Position numbers and translations under genes: made by a program. Shown here one piece after another: positions 1 through 7,549 of a DNA stretch of 64,000 nucleotides (positions are counted from its first letter, which is position 1; each line of letters begins with the position of its first letter). Origin of the DNA: Anabaena azotica FACHB-119. Its GTDB lineage: Bacteria > Cyanobacteriota > Cyanobacteriia > Cyanobacteriales > Nostocaceae. Under the pieces are notes generated by a model, which was not told where the DNA came from, searched no databases, and worked only from the letters and a program-made list of their open reading frames with translations. The stretch covers positions 58,823 through 122,822 of the forward strand of contig NZ_JACJSG010000022.1 of assembly GCF_014697625.1 (NCBI RefSeq), read 5' to 3'.

Positions 1-1
1 C

Positions 2-979
2 GGTAAAAGTGAAGAGTATTTTGGCGAAGCAATCAAAGCTGGGTTGTCTGTACCTCGTTCACAACTTCATATAACTACTAAAATTCCCCCCACATCTGAC
101 GCTGATGTGATGCGTCGGTATATTGATGAATCCCTAGAAAGGTTGAACTTAGATTACTTAGATTGTCTAGGTATCCACGGCTTAAATACTTGGGAACATC
201 TGGAGTGGGTGCAAGCTAGAAATGGCTGCATGAAAGCTGTGGAAGAAGCAATAAATGACGGGCGAGTTAGACACGTTGGTTTTTCCACCCACGGGGCTTT
301 AGAGTTAATTTTAGCAGCAATCAACACAGATTTTTTTGAGTTTATCAATCTACATTACTACTATTTTTTTCCCAGGAATGCAGATGCGATCGCCCTAGCC
401 GCAAGCAAAGATATGGGCGTTTTTATCATCTCCCCAGCCGATAAGGGCGGGAAGCTATACCAGCCTCCTCAAAGCCTCAAAGATTTATGTCATCCCTTTT
501 CGCCTTTAGAATTAAACTATAGATTTCTCTTAAGTGACAAACGCATTACTACCTTAAGTGTAGGGCCAGCCACGCCAGAAGAATTAGTAGCACCGTTACA
601 AGTTGCTGATAATGTTGGTGAGTTAACACCAGCAGAAATTGCTACTTTGCAAAGTTTAGAAAATCATCAAAAAACAGTATTAGGAACCCAACAGTGTAGC
701 CAATGCTATGCTTGTTTACCTTGTCCAGAAAAAATCAATATTCCCGAAGTTTTGAGATTACGTAATTTGGCAGTGGCGTACAACATGACAGATTACGGAC
801 AATATCGTTATGGAATGTTTGAAAATGCTGGTCACTGGTTCCCTGGAATGAAAGCAAACCGTTGTACAGAATGCGGTGATTGTTTACCTCGGTGTCCAGA
901 AAAGTTAGATATTCCTACATTATTAGAAGATACCCATAATCGGTTAAATGGCAAAGCCGGAAGAAGATTGTGGGGATAA
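2..979 (+). CDS. Aldo/keto reductase with C-terminal Fe-S cluster domain, 5' end outside window
   Basis: The reading frame is open to the left edge of the window, so the N-terminus is missing; a TTG at 44 is inside the gene, because the codons before it (GKSEEYFGEAIKAG) already read as aldo/keto reductase. The visible part holds the second half of the TIM barrel, followed by two cysteine clusters, CSQCYACLPCP and CTECGDCLPRCP, which look like ligands for two [4Fe-4S] clusters. Aldo/keto reductases with this ferredoxin-like tail form a known bacterial subfamily that presumably reduces a carbonyl substrate with NAD(P)H or reduced Fe-S donors; the substrate is not known. The next gene starts 33 bases after the stop on the same strand. 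Family assignment is firm, substrate is open. Confidence 0.88.
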   Translation, partial: GKSEEYFGEAIKAGLSVPRSQLHITTKIPPTSDADVMRRYIDESLERLNLDYLDCLGIHGLNTWEHLEWVQARNGCMKAVEEAINDGRVRHVGFSTHGALELILAAINTDFFEFINLHYYYFFPRNADAIALAASKDMGVFIISPADKGGKLYQPPQSLKDLCHPFSPLELNYRFLLSDKRITTLSVGPATPEELVAPLQVADNVGELTPAEIATLQSLENHQKTVLGTQQCSQCYACLPCPEKINIPEVLRLRNLAVAYNMTDYGQYRYGMFENAGHWFPGMKANRCTECGDCLPRCPEKLDIPTLLEDTHNRLNGKAGRRLWG

Positions 980-1012
980 AAGTATAATTTGTAATAAACT
1001 TTCTAGAGGATT

Positions 1013-1621
1013 ATGCAAGTAACACAACAGAAATACTACACACCAGAAGAATATTTAGCACTTGAGGAAAATGCTGAATATAAAAGCGAATACATTGATG
1101 GACAAATAATTCCTATGGCAGGCGGAACATTAAATCATAATCAGTTAGCTCTTAATTTAAGTACAGAGTTAAACTCTGCTTTCAAAAGACGAAATTACCG
1201 AGTTTACATGAGTGATGTTCGTCTATGGATTGCTCAAAAACGGATATACACTTATCCTGATGTGATGATTTTGCCTGGAGAGGCTGAGTTATTTAACAAT
1301 AGAACAGATACAATTCTCAATCCCCAGGTAATTGTGGAAGTTTTATCAAAGTCTACTAAAGGGTATGACCGTGAAGATAAATTTAAGGCTTACCGAACAA
1401 TTCCTAGCTTTCAAGAATATTTATTAATTGACCAAACTCGGATTCATGTAGAGCAGTTTTCCAAAACAGGTAAAAAGCAATGGAATCTGCGGGAATATGA
1501 TGAGGAGGATGAGGCGATCGCTCTCGTTACTGTACCCTTTGAGATTAGCTTACAGGATTTATACGACAAAGTAAACTTTGGGGTGGCAGAGCCGGAAGAG
1601 AAAATTGATGGCGTGGATTAG
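1013..1621 (+). CDS. Uma2 family (DUF820) putative endonuclease
   Basis: This 202-residue protein matches the Uma2/DUF820 family, which is greatly expanded in cyanobacteria and has a PD-(D/E)XK nuclease fold. Visible hallmarks are YKSEYIDGQIIPMAGG near residues 22-37, then YPDVMILPGE, then NPQVIVEVLSKST followed by DREDKFKAYRTIPSFQEYLLID. The PD and the E..K-like positions are the presumed metal-binding core. The biological role of Uma2 proteins is not settled; nuclease activity and association with mobile DNA have been proposed. The gene sits 97 bases before the ATPase/TOPRIM pair on the same strand, but the gap makes a shared operon uncertain. A second Uma2 gene is present at 12727-13530. 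Confidence 0.88.
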   Translation: MQVTQQKYYTPEEYLALEENAEYKSEYIDGQIIPMAGGTLNHNQLALNLSTELNSAFKRRNYRVYMSDVRLWIAQKRIYTYPDVMILPGEAELFNNRTDTILNPQVIVEVLSKSTKGYDREDKFKAYRTIPSFQEYLLIDQTRIHVEQFSKTGKKQWNLREYDEEDEAIALVTVPFEISLQDLYDKVNFGVAEPEEKIDGVD

Positions 1622-1718
1622 GGAGTGCGATCGCCACTTTTTGCTAAAGTATAAATATTCATAATTACTAATTTTAAAACATATTTTTACTTCCATTTCA
1701 TCACCACCTAACAAAATT

Positions 1719-2840
1719 ATGTTGAAGTCTGTAAAAATAGAAAATTTTCGAGGTTTTAAATCCTTCGAGCTTCAGCAGCTTGGTAGAGTCAACCTGCTGG
1801 TAGGTAAAAATAATACAGGTAAAACATCAATACTAGAAGCCATTCAACTCTTATGCTCACGAAATAATCTTGAACCACTACGTCAAGCAATGACTAAGCG
1901 GGGTGAATTTTATTTTGATGAAAATTCTAACAATTCGCAAGAACTGGATGTTCGCAACCTTTTTTATGGACATGAAATTGACATAGGAAGTAAATTTTCA
2001 ATAATAGGTTGTAATGACAATCTTCAAGAAGAGCTTGTTGTATCCATAGGCTCACGTGTAGTTACTAATGTTACACAGGTTAATGAATATCCTGATCTTC
2101 AAGGTCAAGAATTTATAGATTCATTTGAACAACTTCTTTTTATAATGAATTGGGACAATAAGCGGGGAGAAGAACCTTTAATGCGGCCTTTATCCTCCAA
2201 AGGAGGGCTACCTATAGACTATACACGTAGGTTTCGTAGGGATACTAAAAATGCAGTATCAAAAGTACAATTTATCACATCATCCTCTTTAGATGCTGAG
2301 AAGATGATTGAACTATTTGACCAAATTGTACTAACACCAGAGGAAAAACTTGTAGAGCAAGCAGTTAATATAATTGATTCCAAAATTCAACGCATCGCTC
2401 CAATAAGTTCCATTAAATTTAGAGGTTCTTTAGATGGTTCGCGGGGTGGTTTTTTCGTACTGTTATCTGAGATTAACCAGCGCGTACCAATTGGTAGTAT
2501 GGGTGATGGGGTGTGGCGTATGTTAGGACTTGCATTAGCTACAGTATGTGCTAAAGACGGATATTTATTTGTTGATGAAATAGATACCGGACTGCACTTT
2601 ACAGCAATGTCTGATATGTGGCGGATGATTTGGAAAACTGCAAAACGATTAAATGTACAGGTTTTCGCCACTACTCATAATAGTGATTGTTGGATGAGTT
2701 TAGCTAGTATTGCTCAACAACATGATACTGCTGAGGATGGTATTAGAATCCACAGAATTGAGCAAGGTAAGGATAAAAGTATAGTCTTTACAGAACCTCA
2801 AATTGTCATTGCTGCTGAAAGAGAAATTGAGGTACGTTAG
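1719..2840 (+). CDS. OLD-like AAA ATPase of a two-gene ATPase/TOPRIM module
   Basis: The 373-residue protein has the organisation of SMC/ABC-like ATPases of the OLD/RecF class (AAA_15/AAA_21). The N-terminus LKSVKIENFRGFKSFEL is the typical opening strand, Walker A is GKNNTGKT at about residues 29-36, the Walker B region YLFVDEIDTGLHF is at about 281-293, and ATTHN at about 320 is the H-loop/switch. There is no C-terminal TOPRIM domain, unlike one-piece OLD nucleases; that domain seems to be supplied by the next gene, which begins two bases after this stop (TAG TA ATG). Such split ATPase plus TOPRIM pairs resemble known anti-phage or DNA-processing modules (OLD, PARIS, RloA/RloB-type arrangements). 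Nucleotide binding is well supported; a defence role is an inference from architecture alone. Confidence 0.85.
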   Translation: MLKSVKIENFRGFKSFELQQLGRVNLLVGKNNTGKTSILEAIQLLCSRNNLEPLRQAMTKRGEFYFDENSNNSQELDVRNLFYGHEIDIGSKFSIIGCNDNLQEELVVSIGSRVVTNVTQVNEYPDLQGQEFIDSFEQLLFIMNWDNKRGEEPLMRPLSSKGGLPIDYTRRFRRDTKNAVSKVQFITSSSLDAEKMIELFDQIVLTPEEKLVEQAVNIIDSKIQRIAPISSIKFRGSLDGSRGGFFVLLSEINQRVPIGSMGDGVWRMLGLALATVCAKDGYLFVDEIDTGLHFTAMSDMWRMIWKTAKRLNVQVFATTHNSDCWMSLASIAQQHDTAEDGIRIHRIEQGKDKSIVFTEPQIVIAAEREIEVR

Positions 2841-2842
2841 TA

Positions 2843-3493
2843 ATGCCAAGGGGTTACGTAGCTAAGAAGCTTTTGGTTGAGGGGAAAGACGACCTGCGAG
2901 TCATACCAGAATTGATAGAAAAAAACGGAATTGTTTGGGGTAATAACAAGAAGGAAGCAATTGTATTAATAGATGATTGTGGTGGTTGTAGCAATATTGA
3001 TTCAGACCGCATATCAACAGAGTTACAAGCATCAGGACTGACTCACCTGGGTTTAATGGTAGATGCAGATGATGACCCTCAAGGACGTTGGCAAAGTATT
3101 AGAGATGCTTGTGCAAAGAGTATTCCTGATATTCCTCAACAAATACCAGCAACAGGGCTAATCCACACTACGAACACAGGAATTAAGTTTGGTGTGTGGA
3201 TGATGCCAGATAACCTGATGCAAGGGATGCTAGAGACTTTTCTAGCTTATATGATTCCAGATGAGAGTGAGTTGCTTTGGACATACGCCAAGGAAGTTGT
3301 AGCTGAGGCAAAAAATCAGGGAGCGTTATTTATAGATGCGGATACAGATAAAGCAAAAATTTATACTTGGCTAGCATGGCAGGAAGACCCTGGAAGGCAA
3401 TTGCATCAAGCTATTGAGTATCAAATTTTCAATCCCCAGCACCCAAAAGCACAGGTATTCGTGAACTGGTTTAAGACTTTGTACGACCTGTGA
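2843..3493 (+). CDS. DUF3226-like TOPRIM protein, partner of the OLD-like ATPase
   Basis: The 216-residue product begins with KKLLVEGKDDLRVIPEL, whose glutamate is the conserved acidic residue of a TOPRIM fold, and later has GLMVDADDDPQGRW, the DxD acidic pair expected to bind divalent metal. The overall pattern fits DUF3226. The start codon lies two bases after the stop of the ATPase gene, so the two are almost certainly translationally coupled and likely form one complex in which this subunit is the nuclease. No signal peptide or membrane segment is seen. Whether the target is phage DNA, tRNA or host DNA cannot be told from sequence. About 800 bases of gene-free, repeat-bearing DNA follow. 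Confidence 0.82.
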   Translation: MPRGYVAKKLLVEGKDDLRVIPELIEKNGIVWGNNKKEAIVLIDDCGGCSNIDSDRISTELQASGLTHLGLMVDADDDPQGRWQSIRDACAKSIPDIPQQIPATGLIHTTNTGIKFGVWMMPDNLMQGMLETFLAYMIPDESELLWTYAKEVVAEAKNQGALFIDADTDKAKIYTWLAWQEDPGRQLHQAIEYQIFNPQHPKAQVFVNWFKTLYDL

Positions 3494-3570
3494 ATTTTAG
3501 CCTGGGAAAAATAGCGATCGCCACACATACCTTCTTATACCAATCAAAAAACAATGCGACAGGTTTCTGG

Positions 3571-3598
3571 GTAGGGATGTACAGCTGTACGCCCCTAC
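3571..3598. repeat. 28-bp dispersed palindrome, GTAGGG...CCCTAC type
   Basis: The two 14-base halves pair with two mismatches around the centre CAGCTG. The same kind of palindrome recurs at 42971-42998 and 57052-57081, always in intergenic DNA, so this is a member of a small dispersed family. No gene is near enough to make it a specific operator. Confidence 0.7.
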
Positions 3599-3899
3599 AA
3601 ATCATGAATGTGTTGCCAAGATTTGTGGAATCGGTCTTACTAATGCGATCGCCTGTCTTGTAATATCTGCATTAATTGCAAGTTATTAGCAAATATAATA
3701 TTTGATATTAAAATTTACAAAGCTCTTAACTGCCTATCAATCAAGGAAAACAGAAGCTTACTGCTAAAATAGTTGCTAAATAATGGCAATATACATAATT
3801 CTCCATACAATTATCTGTTTGTAGCTGTCCTTGCTTTATCTATTCCCATATACAGCATATTTTGGGTAAATGAAGTACAAGCGTAAAACCCAAAACCAT

Positions 3900-3927
3900 G
3901 TAGAGACGTTACATGTAACGTCTCTAC
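3900..3927. repeat. Perfect 28-bp palindrome, GTAGAGACG...CGTCTCTAC type
   Basis: Two perfect 14-base arms (GTAGAGACGTTACA and its complement) meet at position 3913/3914 without a loop. A shorter relative with 8-base arms and a diverged centre is at 12620-12648 after miaA. I recall GTAGAGACGT palindromes as common in Nostoc-type genomes. It is a dispersed repeat rather than a terminator, as no T-run follows. Confidence 0.75.
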
Positions 3928-4291
3928 AGTATTTCACGAATAGCGAAACTGCTGTATGTATGGCAGTAGCCACATAGATGAGGACATGGAGGAATCATAA
4001 AATCTTGATAGCAATCAGTTTTTGAACCTATCACCCTCCGGGTTCGCCAGTTCCCAGGGCGCGGGAAACCCCTCCGGGTTCGGCAGTTGCCTGCGGAGGG
4101 AAACCCTCCCGCAGCACTGCACTCACCGCCTACAGGACTAGACTCACCTGTCCCCTGTCCCCTGTCCCCTAACTATTGCAACTAATCTATAACAACAAAA
4201 ATATAAATAAATGTTGCATTCTCGAAAAATATTGTTATATTAATTTACATACGGCAATAATCCTTATCAAAATTAATTTGGAGTGCCACCC

Positions 4292-4471
4292 ATGACAGAC
4301 ACAACAAAAATCTCTGCTTCTGTAGTTGAAGACCGCAATTCTTGGCGTTGGGGTTTCACTCCTCAAGCCGAAATCTGGAACGGTCGCTTGGCAATGATTG
4401 GCTTTTTAGCAGCCGCATTGATTGAGCTGTTCTCTGGTCAAGGCTTCCTGCACTTCTGGGGTATTCTGTAA
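4292..4471 (+). CDS. hli: High-light-inducible protein (Hli/SCP, one-helix CAB-like)
   Basis: The 59-residue product ends in one transmembrane helix carrying the chlorophyll-binding signature of the LHC/ELIP superfamily: GFTPQAEIWNGRLAMIGF at residues 21-38, with Glu27, Asn30 and Arg32 in the expected positions. Hli proteins sit in the thylakoid membrane, bind chlorophyll and carotenoid, and protect photosystem assembly intermediates. I place the start at the ATG at 4292, since GGAG lies at 4280-4283, 8 bases upstream; a GTG at 4283 overlaps that site and is unlikely to be used. The convergent sigA gene lies beyond a shared intergenic region with a terminator hairpin. Which Hli class it belongs to is not decided. 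Confidence 0.93.
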   Translation: MTDTTKISASVVEDRNSWRWGFTPQAEIWNGRLAMIGFLAAALIELFSGQGFLHFWGIL

Positions 4472-4646
4472 TATCATCTCCGCTTAAACACTTATCATAT
4501 TTTGGGGATTGGTAATTGATAATTGGTCATGGTAAAAAGCAATTACCTATTCGCTATTACCTATTACCGACTAAACCAAAGATATCCTAAGTGAGCAGCC
4601 GGAGTTGATGTAATACCTAGAAAAATAGATTATAAAAACAAAAAAA

Positions 4647-4672
4647 CCTGGAGGTGTAACAACACTTCCAGG
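4647..4672 (-). terminator. Intrinsic terminator of sigA
   Basis: An 11-bp stem (one G-T pair) with a 4-base loop lies 64 bases past the sigA stop. On the minus strand it is followed by a run of six to seven T residues, the canonical arrangement. It may also limit transcription from hli on the other strand. Confidence 0.82.
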
Positions 4673-4735
4673 CTTTTAAGTTATTTGTCAGTGGTCAATT
4701 GTAAAAACAAAAGACAACCGAACACTGACAACTGA

Positions 4736-5908
4736 CTAACGAATATATTCCTTCAGAACGCTGTTGCGGTTGGGATGGCGTAACTTACGGAGTGCTTTGG
4801 CTTCGATTTGGCGAATACGTTCGCGGGTGACGTTGAAGATTTGCCCAATTTCCTCTAAGGTCTTCATGCGACCGTCATCTAGACCGTAGCGGAGGCGGAG
4901 AACGTCGCGTTCGCGGGGGCTGAGGCTGTCGAGGACTTTTTCTAAATCTTCGCGCAGAAGGTTTTTAGAAACTTGGTCTTCTGGGGTTTCGCCGTCGGAT
5001 TCGATAAAGTCGCCTAAGCGGGAATCTTCTTCTTTACCGATGGGTGTTTCTAAGGAAATGGGTAGCTGGGCAGATTTGGCGATGAAACGCAGTTTCTCGA
5101 TGGTCATTTCCATGCGAGTAGCGATTTCTTCTTCTGTTGGCTTGCGTCCCATTTCCTGAGACAATAGTTTAGTGGTTTTCTTGATTCTGGAGATGGTTTC
5201 GTAGAGGTGAACCGGCAGACGGATGGTGCGAGATTGGTCAGCGATCGCACGAGTAATGGCTTGGCGAATCCACCAAGTAGCGTAGGTGGAGAACTTATAA
5301 CCTTTCTCATGGTCGAACTTCTCAGCCGCACGAATCAAACCCAGACTTCCTTCCTGAATTAAATCTTGGAAAGATAAGCCACGGTTCATGTATTTCTTGG
5401 CAATTGAAACTACAAGGCGCAAGTTTGATTGCACCATTTTATCTTTTGCTCTGCGGCCAACGTGCAGGCGGTAACGGAATGCGGGCAATGGTATCTGTAC
5501 TGCTTCTGCCCATTCACTATCACGGGGATCACGTTCTAACTGTTCTGACAGCCGTTCTCTTACCCTCTCTAATTCCAATAAATCAGCAATTTTTCTTGCT
5601 AGTTCAATTTCTTCATCTGCACGCAACAAACGGATGCGACCAATTTCTTGCAAGTACAGACGAATGGAATCTTCGGTGTAGTGCTTCTTCTTACTTTGTG
5701 TGCGACGACGCGACTTAGCGGCTTTTCCAGACTTTGCGTCGTCCTCATCAGACTGAGGCTCTAAAAACTCATCAATGTCGCCATCATCAGCGAGCAATAA
5801 GTCCTCGTCTTCTTCAATTAGGAGGTCTTCTAACTCGATCTCAGGCTGATTCATCATTTCTAGGTCAGGCTGATAAATGCTATCGAGTACGTTGTTAGCC
5901 TGGTTCAT
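4736..5908 (-). CDS. sigA: Principal RNA polymerase sigma factor SigA (RpoD, group 1)
   Basis: The 390 residues follow group 1 sigma order. After an acidic N-terminal segment, region 1.2 is DSIRLYLQEIGRIRLL. Region 2 contains KKYMNRGLSFQDLIQEGS and KGYKFSTYATWWIRQAI, which recognise and melt the -10 element. Region 3 follows, and region 4 ends with EEIGQIFNVTRERIRQIEAK, the -35 helix-turn-helix. The length equals that expected for heterocystous cyanobacterial SigA. It directs RNA polymerase to housekeeping promoters in vegetative cells. Upstream on the same strand is a gene-free stretch of about 1.6 kb before the gyrB terminator, so sigA must have its own promoters and could have a long leader. 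Identification is secure. Confidence 0.97.
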   Translation of the reverse strand: MNQANNVLDSIYQPDLEMMNQPEIELEDLLIEEDEDLLLADDGDIDEFLEPQSDEDDAKSGKAAKSRRRTQSKKKHYTEDSIRLYLQEIGRIRLLRADEEIELARKIADLLELERVRERLSEQLERDPRDSEWAEAVQIPLPAFRYRLHVGRRAKDKMVQSNLRLVVSIAKKYMNRGLSFQDLIQEGSLGLIRAAEKFDHEKGYKFSTYATWWIRQAITRAIADQSRTIRLPVHLYETISRIKKTTKLLSQEMGRKPTEEEIATRMEMTIEKLRFIAKSAQLPISLETPIGKEEDSRLGDFIESDGETPEDQVSKNLLREDLEKVLDSLSPRERDVLRLRYGLDDGRMKTLEEIGQIFNVTRERIRQIEAKALRKLRHPNRNSVLKEYIR

Positions 5909-7406
5909 GCCGCGTTCCTCATGCTCCTTGCAGAATCAATTACTCAAGATGTTCTACTGCTCTTTTTAATCAGAGCTAGTTGACAATCGAAGATAGGGTT
6001 TTAAGTTCGTTTCCCTAATCTTTTTCGGACGTTTTGTTCCTCTAAAGAGGAACTTGGGACTCATTGTAAAAATCAGCAGTTAATGCTGACTTATTTATCT
6101 CGGTACAAACCAAAAGTGTAGCTTTGGCTAATCACTTTTAACTGGCTTGTCTAAAAGTAGACTCGTCTCGATAAAAAAATTACCACTGCATATAAATGAT
6201 TTATGACTGTTGGCAGATTTTCTTATAAAGACTGTTCCGATTGTAGCCTGTTTCACAAAAATTGCACTCTTTTTGTGTATTAATCATGAACTGATTACGG
6301 AAGGTGAAGCCTCCAATATCAAAAAGATGTTGAAAGTGGTAGTAATCCCCTTAAATTTTCTCTAAAGCTTTATGCAATTGCATTGCCGTTATCTTTACAT
6401 ACTCAGGAAATTAAAGCCGCCTTCATACAATTTCTGGTATTGTGCGAAACATAAATTACCTAGAAACAGTATATTTTATGTTAATTGAGGCGAGAACAAT
6501 GAACGCACCCATTTTTACATTTCCTTCATAAATAAATTAGTCCGGAGAATTGGAGAGGACTTCCAAAGAAGTGCATACAGCTATAGAGATGCTTCTTGTG
6601 AGAAACTTAACTTTTTACTGGTTCATCGCCTTGAGCTTCGTGTAAAGCCTGGAGCCATTCTAGCCGGATGGCTAGCGATTAAGGTTTTACAGATTTGGTC
6701 TTATTCACACATTAGCGCACCGCCGAGATTTCCACCCATAGAATCTTGACAAACTCTTTTTATTGTATCCAACGATATTTTAATCAATTAAAAAGGAATT
6801 TGACATTCAAAATTACAGATATTTGTCAACTTATGACAAAACTTTATCGAACAAAGACAGAATATGTAGCTTTTTCAACGGTAAACTAGAATATACCGAT
6901 AAGAGCTACCAGCACTACACAATCTAATGCTAGCAACGTTATTTGGAAACGTTCGTCCAGTCTATTGATAAAATTGCCAAGTTTTTACAGGCTGACTTCA
7001 TATAAGAAAAATGCGAAATAAATTACGCAGTTTACAGAAAAAACTTTATCTTGTGGACTTCAACCCTCAAGATAATCATACTCATGTCGCCTGAAATCCA
7101 AGATTAACTTTGCCATACAAGCTTAACAAATACTTTTTTGATTTGTAACTAGTATGAACCAATTCACAAACTGATATTGATCTGTCTTACTGAGATAAAT
7201 GATAAAAAATTTACGAACCTCGTCTAAAATACTTGACTTTGGGTAAATTTTGTGCATCGGTGTATGCAGAAAAAGTTATAGATTGACTTAATATTCTCTA
7301 TGTATCCTATCAAACATTTTTTGCTAACTAGTCAAAATATGCAAAATTTTTTGATTGGGACTGGGGAGAGGGAGATGAGGGAGTGGGGGGAGATGGGGGA
7401 GAAAAA
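5909..7406. other. Long gene-free leader/intergenic region between sigA and gyrB
   Basis: About 1.5 kb without a credible open reading frame. It is AT-rich with many short T and A runs. The part at 6541-6700 is less AT-rich and contains small hairpins, for example TAGCC-ggat-GGCTA near 6662 and an AGAAG...CTTCT stem near 6567-6597, so a structured leader or a small RNA is possible. sigA promoters must lie somewhere in this stretch, but I cannot place a convincing -10/-35 pair. Confidence 0.5.
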
Positions 7407-7482
7407 CTAATGACTATGGACTAATGACTGTTGACTATGGACTATGGACTAATGACTATGGACTATTGACTGTTGACTATTG
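7407..7482. repeat. STRR heptanucleotide array downstream of gyrB
   Basis: Tandem variants of the heptamer CTAATGA / CTATGGA / CTGTTGA run for about eleven units. Just before it (7358-7405) is a purine-rich GAGGGAGATGAGG-like tract. Both belong to the short tandemly repeated repetitive sequences known from heterocystous cyanobacteria. Confidence 0.85.
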
Positions 7483-7487
7483 AAAAA

Positions 7488-7519
7488 AATGGGTAACTGA
7501 TGTTAAGCAATTACCCATT
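7488..7519 (-). terminator. Intrinsic terminator of gyrB
   Basis: A perfect 9-bp stem (AATGGGTAA with its complement) encloses a 14-base loop 31 bases past the gyrB stop. Read on the minus strand it is followed directly by TTTTT. Confidence 0.85.
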
Positions 7520-7549
7520 GAGAAATTAAATATTGATACTATCAACAGA

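Larger units (their letters stand above)
3494..4291. other. Gene-free stretch before hli
   Basis: I see no credible gene. The stretch holds two dispersed palindromes (listed separately), a cluster at 4030-4115 with repeated CTCCGGGTTCG and GGGAAACC words that reads like a GC-rich dispersed repeat, tandem CCTGTCC units near 4150-4172, and an AT-rich segment (4190-4270) that probably contains the hli promoter. No clear -35/-10 pair can be assigned. Confidence 0.5.

Noticed and set aside
4030..4115. Possible RNA structure or tandem gene remnant in CTCCGGGTTCG repeats
   Set aside because: The words repeat imperfectly and do not form one stable fold by eye; best seen as a dispersed GC-rich repeat.
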